In this document: positions 9,332 through 18,594 of the stretch, piece after piece | Numbering within the stretch: position 1 is the stretch's first letter | Layout: each line of letters opens with the position of its first letter | NCBI RefSeq assembly: GCF_004322755.1 | Contig: NZ_CP036401.1 | Location: 2,232,001 to 2,296,000 of the forward strand | DNA: 64,000 nucleotides | Direction: 5' to 3' | Origin: Pseudoduganella albidiflava | GTDB lineage: Bacteria > Pseudomonadota > Gammaproteobacteria > Burkholderiales > Burkholderiaceae_D | The notes under the pieces: model-generated | What the model saw: only the letters and a program-made list of their open reading frames with translations | The model's database searches: none | What the model was told of the DNA's origin: nothing | Program-made: the position numbers and the translations under genes

Positions 9332-9760
9332 TTACCACGTGATATGCACGGATGGCGCGCTGCGCTTCGATTCGCCGTGGAACACGGCTTCGATATTGTT
9401 GCCGTCCGGGTCGATGACGAACGCCGCATAGTAGCCGGGGTGGTAGGGCCGCTCGCCCGGCGCGCCGTTGTCCCGGCCGCCGCCATCGAGCGCGGCCCGG
9501 TGGAAGGCATCGACCATGGCGCGGTCGCGGGCCTGGAACGCCAGGTGATGGCGGCCCGTCAGGTGGCCCTGCGCGGTCTCGCTGTCCTGCGCGGAGACGA
9601 ACAGCTCGTCGACCCAGAAATAATCCTCGGCCGTGCCGCCGATCGGAATGTCCAGCGCGCCGAAGACGGCGGTATAGAACTTCTGCGACGCGGGCAGGTC
9701 TTTCACGACCAGCTGGATGTGGTCGATCAGGCGGCCACGGTGAACCTCTTGTGCTTCCAT
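9332..9760 (-). CDS. VOC-family (glyoxalase/dioxygenase-fold) protein
   Basis: This 142-residue cytoplasmic protein has the vicinal-oxygen-chelate fold. The first half starts with a typical strand (LIDHIQLVVKDLPASQKFY). The second half has HHLAFQARDRAMVDAFHRAA and ends with YYAAFVIDPDGNNIEAVFHG, the usual C-terminal signature with its metal-site Glu. His residues in the first strand and HHLAF are candidate metal ligands. The ATG at 9760 is preferred over an upstream in-frame start because GGGGAG lies 7-12 nt before it. The substrate cannot be predicted; it could be an antibiotic-resistance-like or a lyase-type member. It is divergent from the following acetyltransferase. Confidence 0.85.
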   Translation of the reverse strand: MEAQEVHRGRLIDHIQLVVKDLPASQKFYTAVFGALDIPIGGTAEDYFWVDELFVSAQDSETAQGHLTGRHHLAFQARDRAMVDAFHRAALDGGGRDNGAPGERPYHPGYYAAFVIDPDGNNIEAVFHGESKRSAPSVHITW

Positions 9761-9966
9761 GCTGTGCTCCCCGACAGAGTTGGTGGGCCGTACAGTATCG
9801 CAGGTTTTGCCACCGGAAGTCGCACAAGACTGGCGGCCGGGGCCACGCCGGCCGGGCATTGCCGGGATGCCCGGGCTTCGCTAAGATGGGGGAACATCAT
9901 GACTTTTTGCCAACGCCAGCCCGCAGCGCCAGCCCGGCGATGCGGCACCATGACCAGGGATGCCCG

Positions 9967-10524
9967 ATGACCCAGCTTCGCACCGCCGATTTCCTGTTGC
10001 GCCCCCTGGTGCCGGCCGACGCGCCGGCGCTCGCCGCCGCCGTGCGCGAGTCCGCGGACACCGTCGGCAAATGGATGGGCTGGGCGCACCCGGCGTATGG
10101 CTTGAGCGATGCGGAGGAGTGGATTGCCCACTGCGCGGCCGCGCGGCGCGATGGCGTGTCGCACGAGTTCGGCATCTTCCGCGCCGAAGGCGAAGTCCTC
10201 CTCGGCGCGGCCGGCCTGAACCAATTCAACAGGATCAATGCCTTCTGCAACCTGGGTTACTGGCTCCGGCAGTCGGCCCAGCGGCAGGGCGCCGGCCTGG
10301 CCGCCGTGCACCTGCTGGCGCGCCATGCCTTCGAACAGCTGGGCCAGCATCGCGTGGAGATCATCGTCGCCGAGGGCAACGCGGCGAGCCTGGGCCTGGC
10401 GCGCAAGGCGGGCGCCCTGCACGAATGCCTGGCGCGCAACCGCGTGCAGTTGCACGGCCGGCCCCACCCCGCGCACGTGCTGTCGCTGGTGCCGGAGACG
10501 CCTGCCGAACGATCAATGTCCTGA
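9967..10524 (+). CDS. GNAT-family N-acetyltransferase, RimJ/RimL type
   Basis: This 185-residue acetyl-CoA-dependent acetyltransferase starts with the RimJ/RimL-type FLLRPLVPADAPALAAAV. Motif A follows around residues 100-125 (LGYWLRQSAQRQGAGLAAV, with the QRQGAG acetyl-CoA pyrophosphate loop), then motif B with VEIIVAEGNAASLGLARKAG near residue 140. The ATG at 9967 gives the normal family length. Candidate substrates are ribosomal-protein N-termini or small amines; nothing nearby decides between them. Confidence 0.88.
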   Translation: MTQLRTADFLLRPLVPADAPALAAAVRESADTVGKWMGWAHPAYGLSDAEEWIAHCAAARRDGVSHEFGIFRAEGEVLLGAAGLNQFNRINAFCNLGYWLRQSAQRQGAGLAAVHLLARHAFEQLGQHRVEIIVAEGNAASLGLARKAGALHECLARNRVQLHGRPHPAHVLSLVPETPAERSMS

Positions 10525-10663
10525 CTATTTCCGCCGCGGGCCCGCGCGGCCATAGGAAAAACCGCGTCGCCTCATCAATACTACGGGCGGCAGCGCAGGC
10601 CGGCCCGGCAACGGGCGCCGCGCCGCTGCCGTGTCCACCCAAGCATTGAAGAGGAGACCGCGC

Positions 10664-13567
10664 ATGTCCCAGCGCCCCCCACGCCCGTTCCGCGCCGCAC
10701 CGGCAAGCGCCCCGACCACTCCGGCCGCCGCGGCCGTCCTGTTGCGGCGGGGCGTGCTGGCGGCGGCCGCTGTAGCCTGCCTGGCGCACGCTTCGCCGCA
10801 CGATCCAGCGCCACGCGATCCTGCGCCGCAAGATCCATCGCCGCACAAGCGCTCCGCGCACGACCCGACCGTCTACCAGCGCATCGGCGACGTCGCCCGG
10901 CACCTGGCCACGCCGCCTGCCGATGCGCGGCCGATGATGCGCTGGTGGTGGTTCGGCCCCGCCGTCGAGAAAAGCCAGCTGGCCCTCGAGATCGACCGGA
11001 TGAAGGAAGGCGGGATCGGCGGGGTGGAAATCCAGGCCGTGTATCCGATGGCGCTGGACGATCCGTCGCGCGGCGTGAAGAACCTGCCCTTCCTGTCGCC
11101 GGAACACCTGGACGCGGTGCGCTTCGCCAACGAGAAGGGCCGCGCGGCCGGCCTGCGCGTCGATCTCACGCTGGGCAGCGGCTGGCCGTTCGGCGGCCCG
11201 CACATCGGCATCGGAGACGCGATCGGCAAGATGCGCGTGGCGGCGGTGGAAGTGCCGGCCGGCGCGGCCAGCTACCCGCTGCCGGTGGTGACGGAAGGCG
11301 AGAAGATCGAAGCCGCGTTCATCGGCGCCGGCACGGCGAAGGAATACGATGCCACGCGCCTGAAGGCGTTGCCGGCCGTGGCGGCGCCCGATGGCCGCGG
11401 CACCGTGGCGCCGGCGGCCGGGCCGCGCGTGGCCGTGTACTACATCGCCAGCCGCTCCGGCATGCAGGTGAAGCGCCCGGCGGTGGGCGGCGAAGGCTTC
11501 GTGCTCGACCACATGAGCCGCCGCGCCATCGACAACCACCTGAAGAACGTGGGCGAGCCGCTGCTGAAGGCCTTCGGCGACCAGCCGCCGTACGCGATCT
11601 TCTCGGACAGCCTGGAAAGCTACGGCACCGACTGGACCGGCGATTTCCTGGAGCAGTTCCAGCGCCGGCGCGGCTATGACCTGCGGCCCTACCTGCCGCT
11701 GGTGTTTTCCGGGCAGGGCGCCGACGCGCCCGCACTGCGGCACGACTGGGCCCTCACGCAGACGGAGCTGGTGGAAGACAATTACCTGAAACCGGTCACC
11801 GACTGGGCGCACCGCCACGGCACCCGGTTCCGCTCGCAGACCTATGGCGAGCCGCCGGCGTCGCTGTCGAGCTTCCGCCACCAGGACCTGTTCGAGGGCG
11901 AGGGCGCGCAGTACCGGCAATTCTCGTTCACGCGCCTGGCCTCGTCGGCGGCGCACCTGTACGGCAAGCCGGTGGTATCGGCCGAAACGTGGACGTGGCT
12001 GCGTTCGCCCGCGCACACCGCCGGCCCGCTGGACATGAAGGCCGAGGCGGACCGCATGTTCGTGCAGGGGGTCACGCAGATCATCGGCCACGGCTGGCCG
12101 TACACGCCGCCAGACGCGCCGGAACCGGGCTACCAGCTGTACGCCGCCGCCGTGTTCAACCATCACCAGCCGTGGTACATGGTGATGCCGGAGGTGTCCG
12201 GCTACCTCGCCCGCGTCAGCTACCTGCTGCGCCAGGGCGCGCCGGCCAACCAGGTGGCCGTGCTGCTGCCGAACGACGATGTGTACGCGATCAACCGGCC
12301 CGGCAAGACGTCGCTGTCGGGCGAGCTGCCGAAGTTCATCAAGCCCGAGCTGGTCCAGCAGATCATGGACAGCGGCCACAATCTCGACTACGTCGATCCG
12401 GAAGCCGTGCTGCGCGTGGGCCTGGACCGCTACCCGGTGCTGGTGATGCCGAACGTGACGCGCCTTGCGCCCGAGGTCCTGGCCAGGCTGGATGCGTATG
12501 TGAAGAAGGGCGGCAAGATCATCGCGATCGGCGCCACGCCATCGCTGGCGCCGGGCTTCCTGGATGCGCAGCGCATCACCGCCGAGGTGAAACGCGCCTC
12601 GGCCGCGCTGTTCGGGCGCGGCCAGGACGTCACGAAGAACGTGACGAAGATCGCCACCGACCTCGAACTGGGCCGCGCGCTTCAGTCCGTGCTGCCCGGC
12701 GACGTCCGCGTAGCGGACATTCGTGCAGGCGACGTGCGCGTGGGCGACGTGCAAAAACGCATCAGCTTCGTGCGCCGCAAGCTGGCCGATGCCGACATCT
12801 ACTTCATCGCCAACACCAGCAACGAACCGGTAGCGGCCAGCCTGGTCTTCCGCGAGCCGCGCCGCCACGCCACCCGGCTCGACCCGGACAGCGGCAAGCT
12901 GGCGCAATCGGCGCTGGCGCCGGCGCTGACGCTGGCGCCATACGAGTCGGTGGTGTACGTGATGAGCGATGCGCCGCTGCCGGGCGCCGCGCCGGAAACG
13001 AAGGCCAGGGAGGCCGCCGTGGTCGCCGACCTGTCGACCGGCTGGCAGGTGCGCTTCCCCGGGCGGGCGCCCGTGGCGATGGACAAGCTGGTGTCCTGGA
13101 CCGACAGCGAGGCGACCCGGTATTTCTCCGGCCAGGCGGTATATGGCAAGACGCTCACGGTGACGCCGGAGCAGCTGGCCGGCATGCGCCTGTCGCTCGA
13201 TTTCGGTACCGGCACGCCGTTGCCGGACAGCGGCGTGCATGCGCACCATTCGGGCATGCGGGCGATGTACGAACCGGCGCTGCGCGACGCCGCGATCGTG
13301 ACCGTCAACGGCCAGCGCGCCGGCACGCTGTGGCATCCGCCGTACCGGCTCGACGTGACGCCGTTCCTGAAGGCGGGCGCCAACCAGGTCGAGGTGAAGG
13401 TGGCCAACCTGGGCGTGAACACGCTGGCCGGGCGCGAGCTGCCGGACTTCAGGCTGCTGCGCCTGCGCTACGGCAACCGCTTCGAATTGCAGGACACGGC
13501 GAAGATCGCGCCGCAGCCGGCCGGGTTGCTGGGGCCGGTGACGCTGGTGGGGGAGGCGATGAGGTAA
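10664..13567 (+). CDS. GH106-like glycoside hydrolase (putative alpha-L-rhamnosidase)
   Basis: This 967-residue secreted enzyme resembles family GH106 and related large alpha-L-rhamnosidase-type proteins. An N-terminal Arg-rich and Ala-rich hydrophobic stretch (RRGVLAAAAVACLAHA) looks like a signal sequence. It is followed by low-complexity DPAPRDPAPQDP repeats and then the catalytic part, with PMMRWWWFGPAVEKSQLALE and GGIGGVEIQAVYPM near residue 100, which are characteristic of this group. The C-terminal ~120 residues form a probable beta-sandwich carbohydrate-binding module. The ATG at 10664 is chosen over a GTG at 10631 because GAGGAG lies about 8 nt upstream. It probably releases terminal sugars from plant or bacterial polysaccharides; the exact specificity is uncertain. 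It is not in a visible utilisation locus. Confidence 0.8.
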   Translation: MSQRPPRPFRAAPASAPTTPAAAAVLLRRGVLAAAAVACLAHASPHDPAPRDPAPQDPSPHKRSAHDPTVYQRIGDVARHLATPPADARPMMRWWWFGPAVEKSQLALEIDRMKEGGIGGVEIQAVYPMALDDPSRGVKNLPFLSPEHLDAVRFANEKGRAAGLRVDLTLGSGWPFGGPHIGIGDAIGKMRVAAVEVPAGAASYPLPVVTEGEKIEAAFIGAGTAKEYDATRLKALPAVAAPDGRGTVAPAAGPRVAVYYIASRSGMQVKRPAVGGEGFVLDHMSRRAIDNHLKNVGEPLLKAFGDQPPYAIFSDSLESYGTDWTGDFLEQFQRRRGYDLRPYLPLVFSGQGADAPALRHDWALTQTELVEDNYLKPVTDWAHRHGTRFRSQTYGEPPASLSSFRHQDLFEGEGAQYRQFSFTRLASSAAHLYGKPVVSAETWTWLRSPAHTAGPLDMKAEADRMFVQGVTQIIGHGWPYTPPDAPEPGYQLYAAAVFNHHQPWYMVMPEVSGYLARVSYLLRQGAPANQVAVLLPNDDVYAINRPGKTSLSGELPKFIKPELVQQIMDSGHNLDYVDPEAVLRVGLDRYPVLVMPNVTRLAPEVLARLDAYVKKGGKIIAIGATPSLAPGFLDAQRITAEVKRASAALFGRGQDVTKNVTKIATDLELGRALQSVLPGDVRVADIRAGDVRVGDVQKRISFVRRKLADADIYFIANTSNEPVAASLVFREPRRHATRLDPDSGKLAQSALAPALTLAPYESVVYVMSDAPLPGAAPETKAREAAVVADLSTGWQVRFPGRAPVAMDKLVSWTDSEATRYFSGQAVYGKTLTVTPEQLAGMRLSLDFGTGTPLPDSGVHAHHSGMRAMYEPALRDAAIVTVNGQRAGTLWHPPYRLDVTPFLKAGANQVEVKVANLGVNTLAGRELPDFRLLRLRYGNRFELQDTAKIAPQPAGLLGPVTLVGEAMR

Positions 13568-13643
13568 TGAGGTGGGCGGACGACAACCGGTGTCCGACAT
13601 CTGGGGCCTTGTTCTAATGCCGGCAAGTTTAGAGTTACCCGAT

Positions 13644-13891
13644 ACATTGAAAGCGCATGCATTCACCCCAACGGCGAAGGGCTGGGGTCAGGAAGGAATG
13701 CTGGCATGCATGCCAGCATCGTTCCGCAGGCGCGAAGCATGCTTCGCGAAACCCCTGCTCCACCCCGGCGGGGCGTAGCCGGGGTTTCAAGGAGCATCGC
13801 TCCTTGCCGGCGTAGCGGTACTGGCCTACCAGCCAGTACTCCCTCCTGACCCCGGCATTTGCACTTGGGGTGGGCTTGTCAAAGCGGCATT
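13644..13891 (+). repeat. Palindromic dispersed repeat, copy A
   Basis: The left arm (13644-13692) contains CACCCCAACGGCGAAGGG and the right arm (13845-13891) CCTGACCCCGGCATTTGCAC. Between them are perfect palindromes: a 22-bp one at 13698-13719 around GGCATGCATGCC, an 18-bp one at 13731-13748 (CGCGAAGCATGCTTCGCG), a 7-bp stem at 13788-13806 (CAAGGAG/CTCCTTG) and a stem near 13818-13839. Related copies lie at 34371-34620, 61865-62038 and 24086-24195. The repeat fills most of the 362-nt gap between the glycoside hydrolase and the PhoX gene; I see no gene there. Confidence 0.9.
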
Positions 13892-13929
13892 AGCGCCTGC
13901 CCGGGTGTCCGACACCAGTGTACGGAACC

Positions 13930-16062
13930 TCAGATGCCGATCACGCCGCCATCGATGCGCGTGATGGCGACCGTGGCGGAGCGCACGATGCCGCCCTGGC
14001 TCACCGGCACCTTGTCGGGCCACGTCATCGCGTCGATCGGGATGTCGCGCGGCTGCTCGGTGCCCGGGTGCTGGATGTTGACAAACAGCGTGCGGCCATC
14101 GGCCGTCATCTGCGTGCCGCACACCTCGGCGCCGTCCGGCGCGATCAGGAAGCGTTTCACCTGGCCGCTGCGGGTGTCCATCGCCAGCAGCATGTCGTTG
14201 CCCAGGCCCGACCAGTCGGTGCCGGCACCGCTCCAGTCGGATGCTTTCAGCGCGTCGCCGGCATCGGTGCCGATCCACAGGCGCTGCCAGCCATCGAACA
14301 TCACGCTGTCCGGCGAGCTGAAGGCGTCGCCCTTGATGGTGCCGCGGTTGGCGGGATCGGGCGTGTCGGCCGTGCCGGTACCGGCCAGCACCACCATCTC
14401 CCAGTTGAAGCGCGTGCCGGCCACGTTGCCGCCGGCATCGCGCATGCGGATGATGTGGCCATGCAGGTTCTTGTCGCGCGGGTTCATGGCGTTCTTCGCC
14501 TGCGCGGCGCGCGGCGTGGCCGTGCTGTTGCCGGGCGCGGTGGCGTTGCCGCGGCTGGTGTTGTTCGACAGCGTGGCGTAGACCCAGCCGCTGGCCGCGT
14601 CCGAGGCCAGCCATTCCGGCCGGTCCATTTGCGTGGCGCCCACCTTGTCGGCCGCCAGGCGTGCCCAGATCAGCACCGACGCCTGGTCGGGGAAGCCGTT
14701 TTCCGCCGTCAGGCCATTCTGGCCGTGCACCAGCGGCAGCCATTCGCCGCTGCCATCCTCGGCGAACTTCGCCACGTACAGCGTGCCCTCGTCGAGCAGG
14801 CCGCGGTTGGCGGTGCGGTTGTCCGGGTCCATTGCCTTCGCGGTCACGAACTTGTAGATGTAGTCGAAGCCCTGGTCGTCGCCCATGTAGAAGGCCACGC
14901 GCTTGTCGGCATTCACCAGGTGCGCCACGTTCTCGTGCGCGAAGCGGCCCAGCGCCGTGCGCTTCACCGGCTGCCAGGAAGGGTCGTACGGATCGATCTC
15001 GACGACCCAGCCGAAGCGGTTGGTTTCATTGGGTTCTACCGCCAGGTCGAAGCGCTTGTCGACGAAGTGCCAGGTGTAGTCGCGCACGTAGCCGCCGACG
15101 ATGTTGTAGCGCGCCCATTTCGGGTCCTGGAAGCGCGCATCGCTGGCCGGCAGTTCGCGCGTGGCGAAGTAGTTCTTGTGGCAGTCTTCTTCGCAGGTGA
15201 GGTAGGTTCCCCATGGCGTGGCGCCGCTGCCGCAATTGCCCAGCGTGCCGCGCACCTGTTCGCCGGCCGGATCGCCGCCGGTGCGCATCGCCGCGTGGCC
15301 CCGCGCCGGGCCGCCGATGGCGATCCACGTATCGGCATGCACCTTGCGGGCGTAGGCCGAATCGCGCTGCACCTGCCACTGGCCGGCGGCATCGCGGTAC
15401 ACCTCGGCCACCGACACGCCGTGGTAAGCCTTCTGCTTGCGCACCACGTCCGGGTTCATCGCCGTTTCGCCGGCCGGGTCCAGCGTGGCCGGATCGGTCG
15501 TGGCGGTCACGCCGGTGAAGCGGAAACCGCTGATCACGCCGGCTCGCGCCGCCTCGTGGTTGATGGCCAGCAGGCCGCGGTCGCTGCTCTTCGAGCCGTA
15601 GGGCAGCGGGAAGTACGCCATGCCGTCGTGGTTGTCGCCGAACTGGAGTTCCGCTTCGGCGCCCGTGGTGTCGAAACGGCGCGCGGCGCTGGTGCGGAAG
15701 GCGGGGGCGCCCAGCTTGCTGCCGATCGGGTCGCCCTGTTTCGTCACGGCGGTCCAGCGGTAGCCGGGCGGCACGACCAGGTCGTCGCCGGCCAGCATCG
15801 GCGTGCGCTTCACGCTCTCGAAGTTCAGCGTGTTGGCGGGCAGTGCCGGCTCGGCCGGTGCGGGCGTGGCCGGCGCGGTTGTGGCGGGGGCGGCATCGTC
15901 GCTGCCGCCGCAGCCGAACAATGCCAGCGCTACCGTGCTGAGGCCGCCGGTCAGGATGGCGCGGCGCGACAGCCTGGCGTGGACGATGTCGCCGAAATAC
16001 GGGTTGCCGGACTGGTTGGTGCCGAAGTCTTCGGGTTCGGGAGGACGGGAGATTTTGCTCAT
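13930..16062 (-). CDS. PhoX-family phosphatase (DUF839)
   Basis: This 710-residue secreted alkaline phosphatase-like protein is of the PhoX type, which uses Ca and Fe to release phosphate from organic esters. The N-terminus carries a twin-arginine signal (RLSRRAILTGG) followed by a hydrophobic stretch and a Cys in FGCGGSD that could be a lipid-attachment site. LTCEEDCHKNYF, near residue 295, is the typical metal-binding motif region. HGHIIRMRDAGG near residue 540 and the C-terminal FVNIQHPGT are also family signatures. It probably serves phosphate scavenging. No Pho-box could be assigned in the 180-nt upstream region. The gene faces the IS1595-type transposase gene and the repeat copy. Confidence 0.9.
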   Translation of the reverse strand: MSKISRPPEPEDFGTNQSGNPYFGDIVHARLSRRAILTGGLSTVALALFGCGGSDDAAPATTAPATPAPAEPALPANTLNFESVKRTPMLAGDDLVVPPGYRWTAVTKQGDPIGSKLGAPAFRTSAARRFDTTGAEAELQFGDNHDGMAYFPLPYGSKSSDRGLLAINHEAARAGVISGFRFTGVTATTDPATLDPAGETAMNPDVVRKQKAYHGVSVAEVYRDAAGQWQVQRDSAYARKVHADTWIAIGGPARGHAAMRTGGDPAGEQVRGTLGNCGSGATPWGTYLTCEEDCHKNYFATRELPASDARFQDPKWARYNIVGGYVRDYTWHFVDKRFDLAVEPNETNRFGWVVEIDPYDPSWQPVKRTALGRFAHENVAHLVNADKRVAFYMGDDQGFDYIYKFVTAKAMDPDNRTANRGLLDEGTLYVAKFAEDGSGEWLPLVHGQNGLTAENGFPDQASVLIWARLAADKVGATQMDRPEWLASDAASGWVYATLSNNTSRGNATAPGNSTATPRAAQAKNAMNPRDKNLHGHIIRMRDAGGNVAGTRFNWEMVVLAGTGTADTPDPANRGTIKGDAFSSPDSVMFDGWQRLWIGTDAGDALKASDWSGAGTDWSGLGNDMLLAMDTRSGQVKRFLIAPDGAEVCGTQMTADGRTLFVNIQHPGTEQPRDIPIDAMTWPDKVPVSQGGIVRSATVAITRIDGGVIGI

Positions 16063-16242
16063 GCGCTCTGATGTAAGTAATGCAAGGGTTGATGAGAGCG
16101 GGGAATTCTAGGGGGCTCCCGTGACCGCTTGATGACGCTGGCGCATGTGACCGGCCATGAAAAAGGCGCTGTTCGCGTTGATTGGCCTTGCCGTTGATCA
16201 CGGAACTTTTTTGGATGCCGAGCCCGACAGAGAGCCGACGCC

Positions 16243-17196
16243 CTATGCTGGCGCTACGGCATTACGCAACCATTGCCGCGGTGCCGTCAGCTCGGCGGCA
16301 TCGAGTACACGTTGCCAGCCGGTGTAATTGGCCAGGTAGCGGCTCGCGACACCATTGAATCTCCGCAGCCACGTCTTGAAGCGGCTGTGCCATCCGTTGA
16401 CACCCTGGATATGGAGTGCGCCGCGCGCGCGGATGCCGGCGCGCACATTGATCGCTTCGTGCGTGATGCCGGCCTGCTTCGCAAATGCCTGGTACGCCTT
16501 GGCGGCATCGGTGACGAGCAGCACATCGGGCGCCAGCACAGGCTTCAGGTGCTTCATCAGTTGGCCGGCGCTGACCGGGCCGCGGCCCGTGACGAAGTCA
16601 CAGGTCTGTCGGTTTCTGTCCCGGGCAACGAGGATGCAGTCCAGCTCGCTGCTGATGCCGTGCCGGGTGGCCTTGCCGCCACGCTTTCGGGGCGGGCGGT
16701 TCAACTGCCGCGAGCCTTTTTGTGATTCCAAATGATAGGTTTCGTCAGCCTCGACGATGCCGGAAAGCTGCGGACGGGGCGTCCGGAGAATAGCGGCGAT
16801 AAAACGGTGGCGCCATCGAAAGCTGGTCGACTTGGCCACCGCCACACGCTTGGCCGCCGAGCGCACAGAGAGCGACTCGATCACGCACTGAAGATAATGC
16901 AGCCACTTGTCGCGCAGGCGCAGACGCGCCAGCGGAGTGCCGGTCAAGGCGTTGAAGCTGCGCCGGCATATTACGCAGCGATAGCGCTGCAAGCCGCTGG
17001 CCTGCCCACAACGGTGGGGCCGCGGGCACCCGCAATGCGGACATGGCGGTCTTCCGGCTGCTTCCCCGATCTGGCGAAGGCACTGGCCTGGCTGCTCGAG
17101 GTTGGCCAAGAAGCCCTGCAGCAATGCGACCTGATCTTCTGAAAGCTGTTCCTGCATCAACGCGTTAATCAGTACTCGAACATCCGCCGTGTCCAT
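16243..17196 (-). mobile_element. IS1595-family transposase (ISSod11-like)
   Basis: This 317-residue transposase has an N-terminal zinc ribbon (PCPHCGCPRPHRCG followed by RYRCVICRRSFN). The DDE-type domain shows VEADETYHLESQKG (first Asp), TDAAKAYQAF (second Asp) and the ISSod11-type terminal motif VNGWHSRFKTWLRRFNGVAS. It appears intact, with no frameshift. Possible 7-bp inverted ends GGAACTT (16202-16208) and AAGTTCC (17256-17262) flank it, but no 8-bp target duplication is convincing, so element borders are unsure. It may be an old immobile copy. Confidence 0.85.
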
Positions 17197-17336
17197 GTCG
17201 CCTCCTGATATACATGAAGTATCTCAATAGGAAGTCAGACCGTGATGCCGACGGGAAGTTCCCACAATTGGCGCGAACAGCGCCATGAAAAAAGCCGGCG
17301 CGAGGCCGGCTTTGTCGGGCGGAACGTCGTGCGTGC

Positions 17337-18323
17337 CTACGAGGCGCGGCGGCGCACCGGCTTTTTCTTGTCGTTCCGGGGGATCGCCTTCTTGCGCGCG
17401 CTGCTCTTGGCGGCGGTCTTGCGGACGCTGCTCTTCGCGGTGGCCTTGCGCACCTTCGTCGAGGCAGGGAGCACGCGCATCTTCGCGGAGACCGGATTGC
17501 CGCGCACCTTCGTCGAAGCCGTGATCGCGCGGGGTTCGTCATTGCCGGTGATCAGGCGGCGGATGTTGAGCGCGTCGGCGATGCGCGCGGAGGAGCCGCT
17601 GGCGTTCAGCAGCACCATCGTGGCGTTCTTGCCGGCGGCCTTGATGCGCATGATCAGGCAGCGGCCCGCTTCTTCGGTGTAGCCGGTCTTCGACAGGCCG
17701 ATGTCCCAGCCCTTGGCGCCGACCAGGCGGTTGGTGTTGTGGTATTCGACCTGGCGGCCCTTGATCTGCATGATGTCGCTCTTGTCGGTCGTCATGCTGG
17801 CGATGGTGGGATAGCGCGCCGCGGCGGCGGCCATTTTGACCAGGTCCTCGGCGGTCGATGTGTTGTGCGGCGACAGGCCGGTGGGTTCGTCGATGCGCGT
17901 GCGCGTCATGCCCAGCGCGCGGATCTTGGCGTTGACGGCGGCCTTGAACGCAGCGGGACCGCCAGGGAAGGTGCGGGCCAGCGACGCGGCGGCGCGGTTA
18001 TCCGACGACATCAGGGCCAGGTGCAGGACATCGGCGCGGGATAGCGTGGCGCCGACCGGCACGCGCGACGTGCTGTGCTTCAGCGTGTCGACGTCTTCGC
18101 GGTCGATGCTGATCTGTTCCTGCATGTCCAGCCTGGAATCGAGCACGACCATCGCCGTCATCAGCTTGGTCAGCGAGGCGATCGGCACGATGGCGCCGGC
18201 ATTCTTTTCAACGATGACTTTGCCGGCGTCGTCAACGACCAGCACGGATTGCGAACCGAGCGGCACGGCGAGCGCGGCTGCGGAGGCGGATAGCAGCAGG
18301 GCGGCTGCGAGTTTCTTGATCAT
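17337..18323 (-). CDS. pbpG: D-alanyl-D-alanine endopeptidase (PBP7/PbpG type)
   Basis: This 328-residue periplasmic penicillin-binding protein of the S11 peptidase family trims cross-links in peptidoglycan. The signal peptide MIKKLAAALLLSASAAALA is followed by the catalytic SLTK tetrad (about residue 50), SDN (about residue 108) and KTG within LSKTGYTEEAG (about residue 215). Met at 18323 was chosen because a signal peptide follows directly; an upstream in-frame Met lacks support. The last ~65 residues form an unusual Lys/Arg/Ala-rich tail with KATAKSS/KTAAKSS repeats, reminiscent of histone H1-like tails. This tail is longer and more basic than in E. coli PBP7. Confidence 0.9.
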   Translation of the reverse strand: MIKKLAAALLLSASAAALAVPLGSQSVLVVDDAGKVIVEKNAGAIVPIASLTKLMTAMVVLDSRLDMQEQISIDREDVDTLKHSTSRVPVGATLSRADVLHLALMSSDNRAAASLARTFPGGPAAFKAAVNAKIRALGMTRTRIDEPTGLSPHNTSTAEDLVKMAAAAARYPTIASMTTDKSDIMQIKGRQVEYHNTNRLVGAKGWDIGLSKTGYTEEAGRCLIMRIKAAGKNATMVLLNASGSSARIADALNIRRLITGNDEPRAITASTKVRGNPVSAKMRVLPASTKVRKATAKSSVRKTAAKSSARKKAIPRNDKKKPVRRRAS

Positions 18324-18488
18324 TATTGTTCGTGGGATGGGCGAGCGGATGGAGCAATGCTGTAGAGCAATGTCCAGGAGGCCGAAAGATAGCATGCGCG
18401 CGGCGGCCCAGTCCAGACTATCCCAGCCGTGCGGGACGAAACATTACAAATATGTGATCAAGTAATGTTTATGTGCTATCAAAATGAC

Positions 18489-18522
18489 GGCGCGCCCGTC
18501 CCCGGTAAGGGACGGGCGCGCC
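18489..18522 (-). terminator. Rho-independent-like terminator of the sbp gene
   Basis: A perfect 14-bp stem (GGCGCGCCCGTCCC with its complement) and a 6-nt loop lie 73 nt after the sbp stop codon. On the minus strand it is followed within a few bases by TTTTG. Confidence 0.7.
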
Positions 18523-18594
18523 TGGAGATGCAAATGCCGTGAGATGCCGCCTCGCTCCGCTGGCGGTCTTCCTTCGCGTTTGGCCGGCCCTTGC

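Noticed and set aside
10361-13666. Long minus-strand open frame (1101 codons) opposite the glycoside hydrolase
   Set aside because: Mirror frame of a GC-rich gene; no recognisable domain, and the plus strand has a ribosome site and family motifs.
13644-13891. Palindromic repeats considered as a CRISPR array
   Set aside because: Modules differ from each other, there are no regular spacers, and no cas genes are near.
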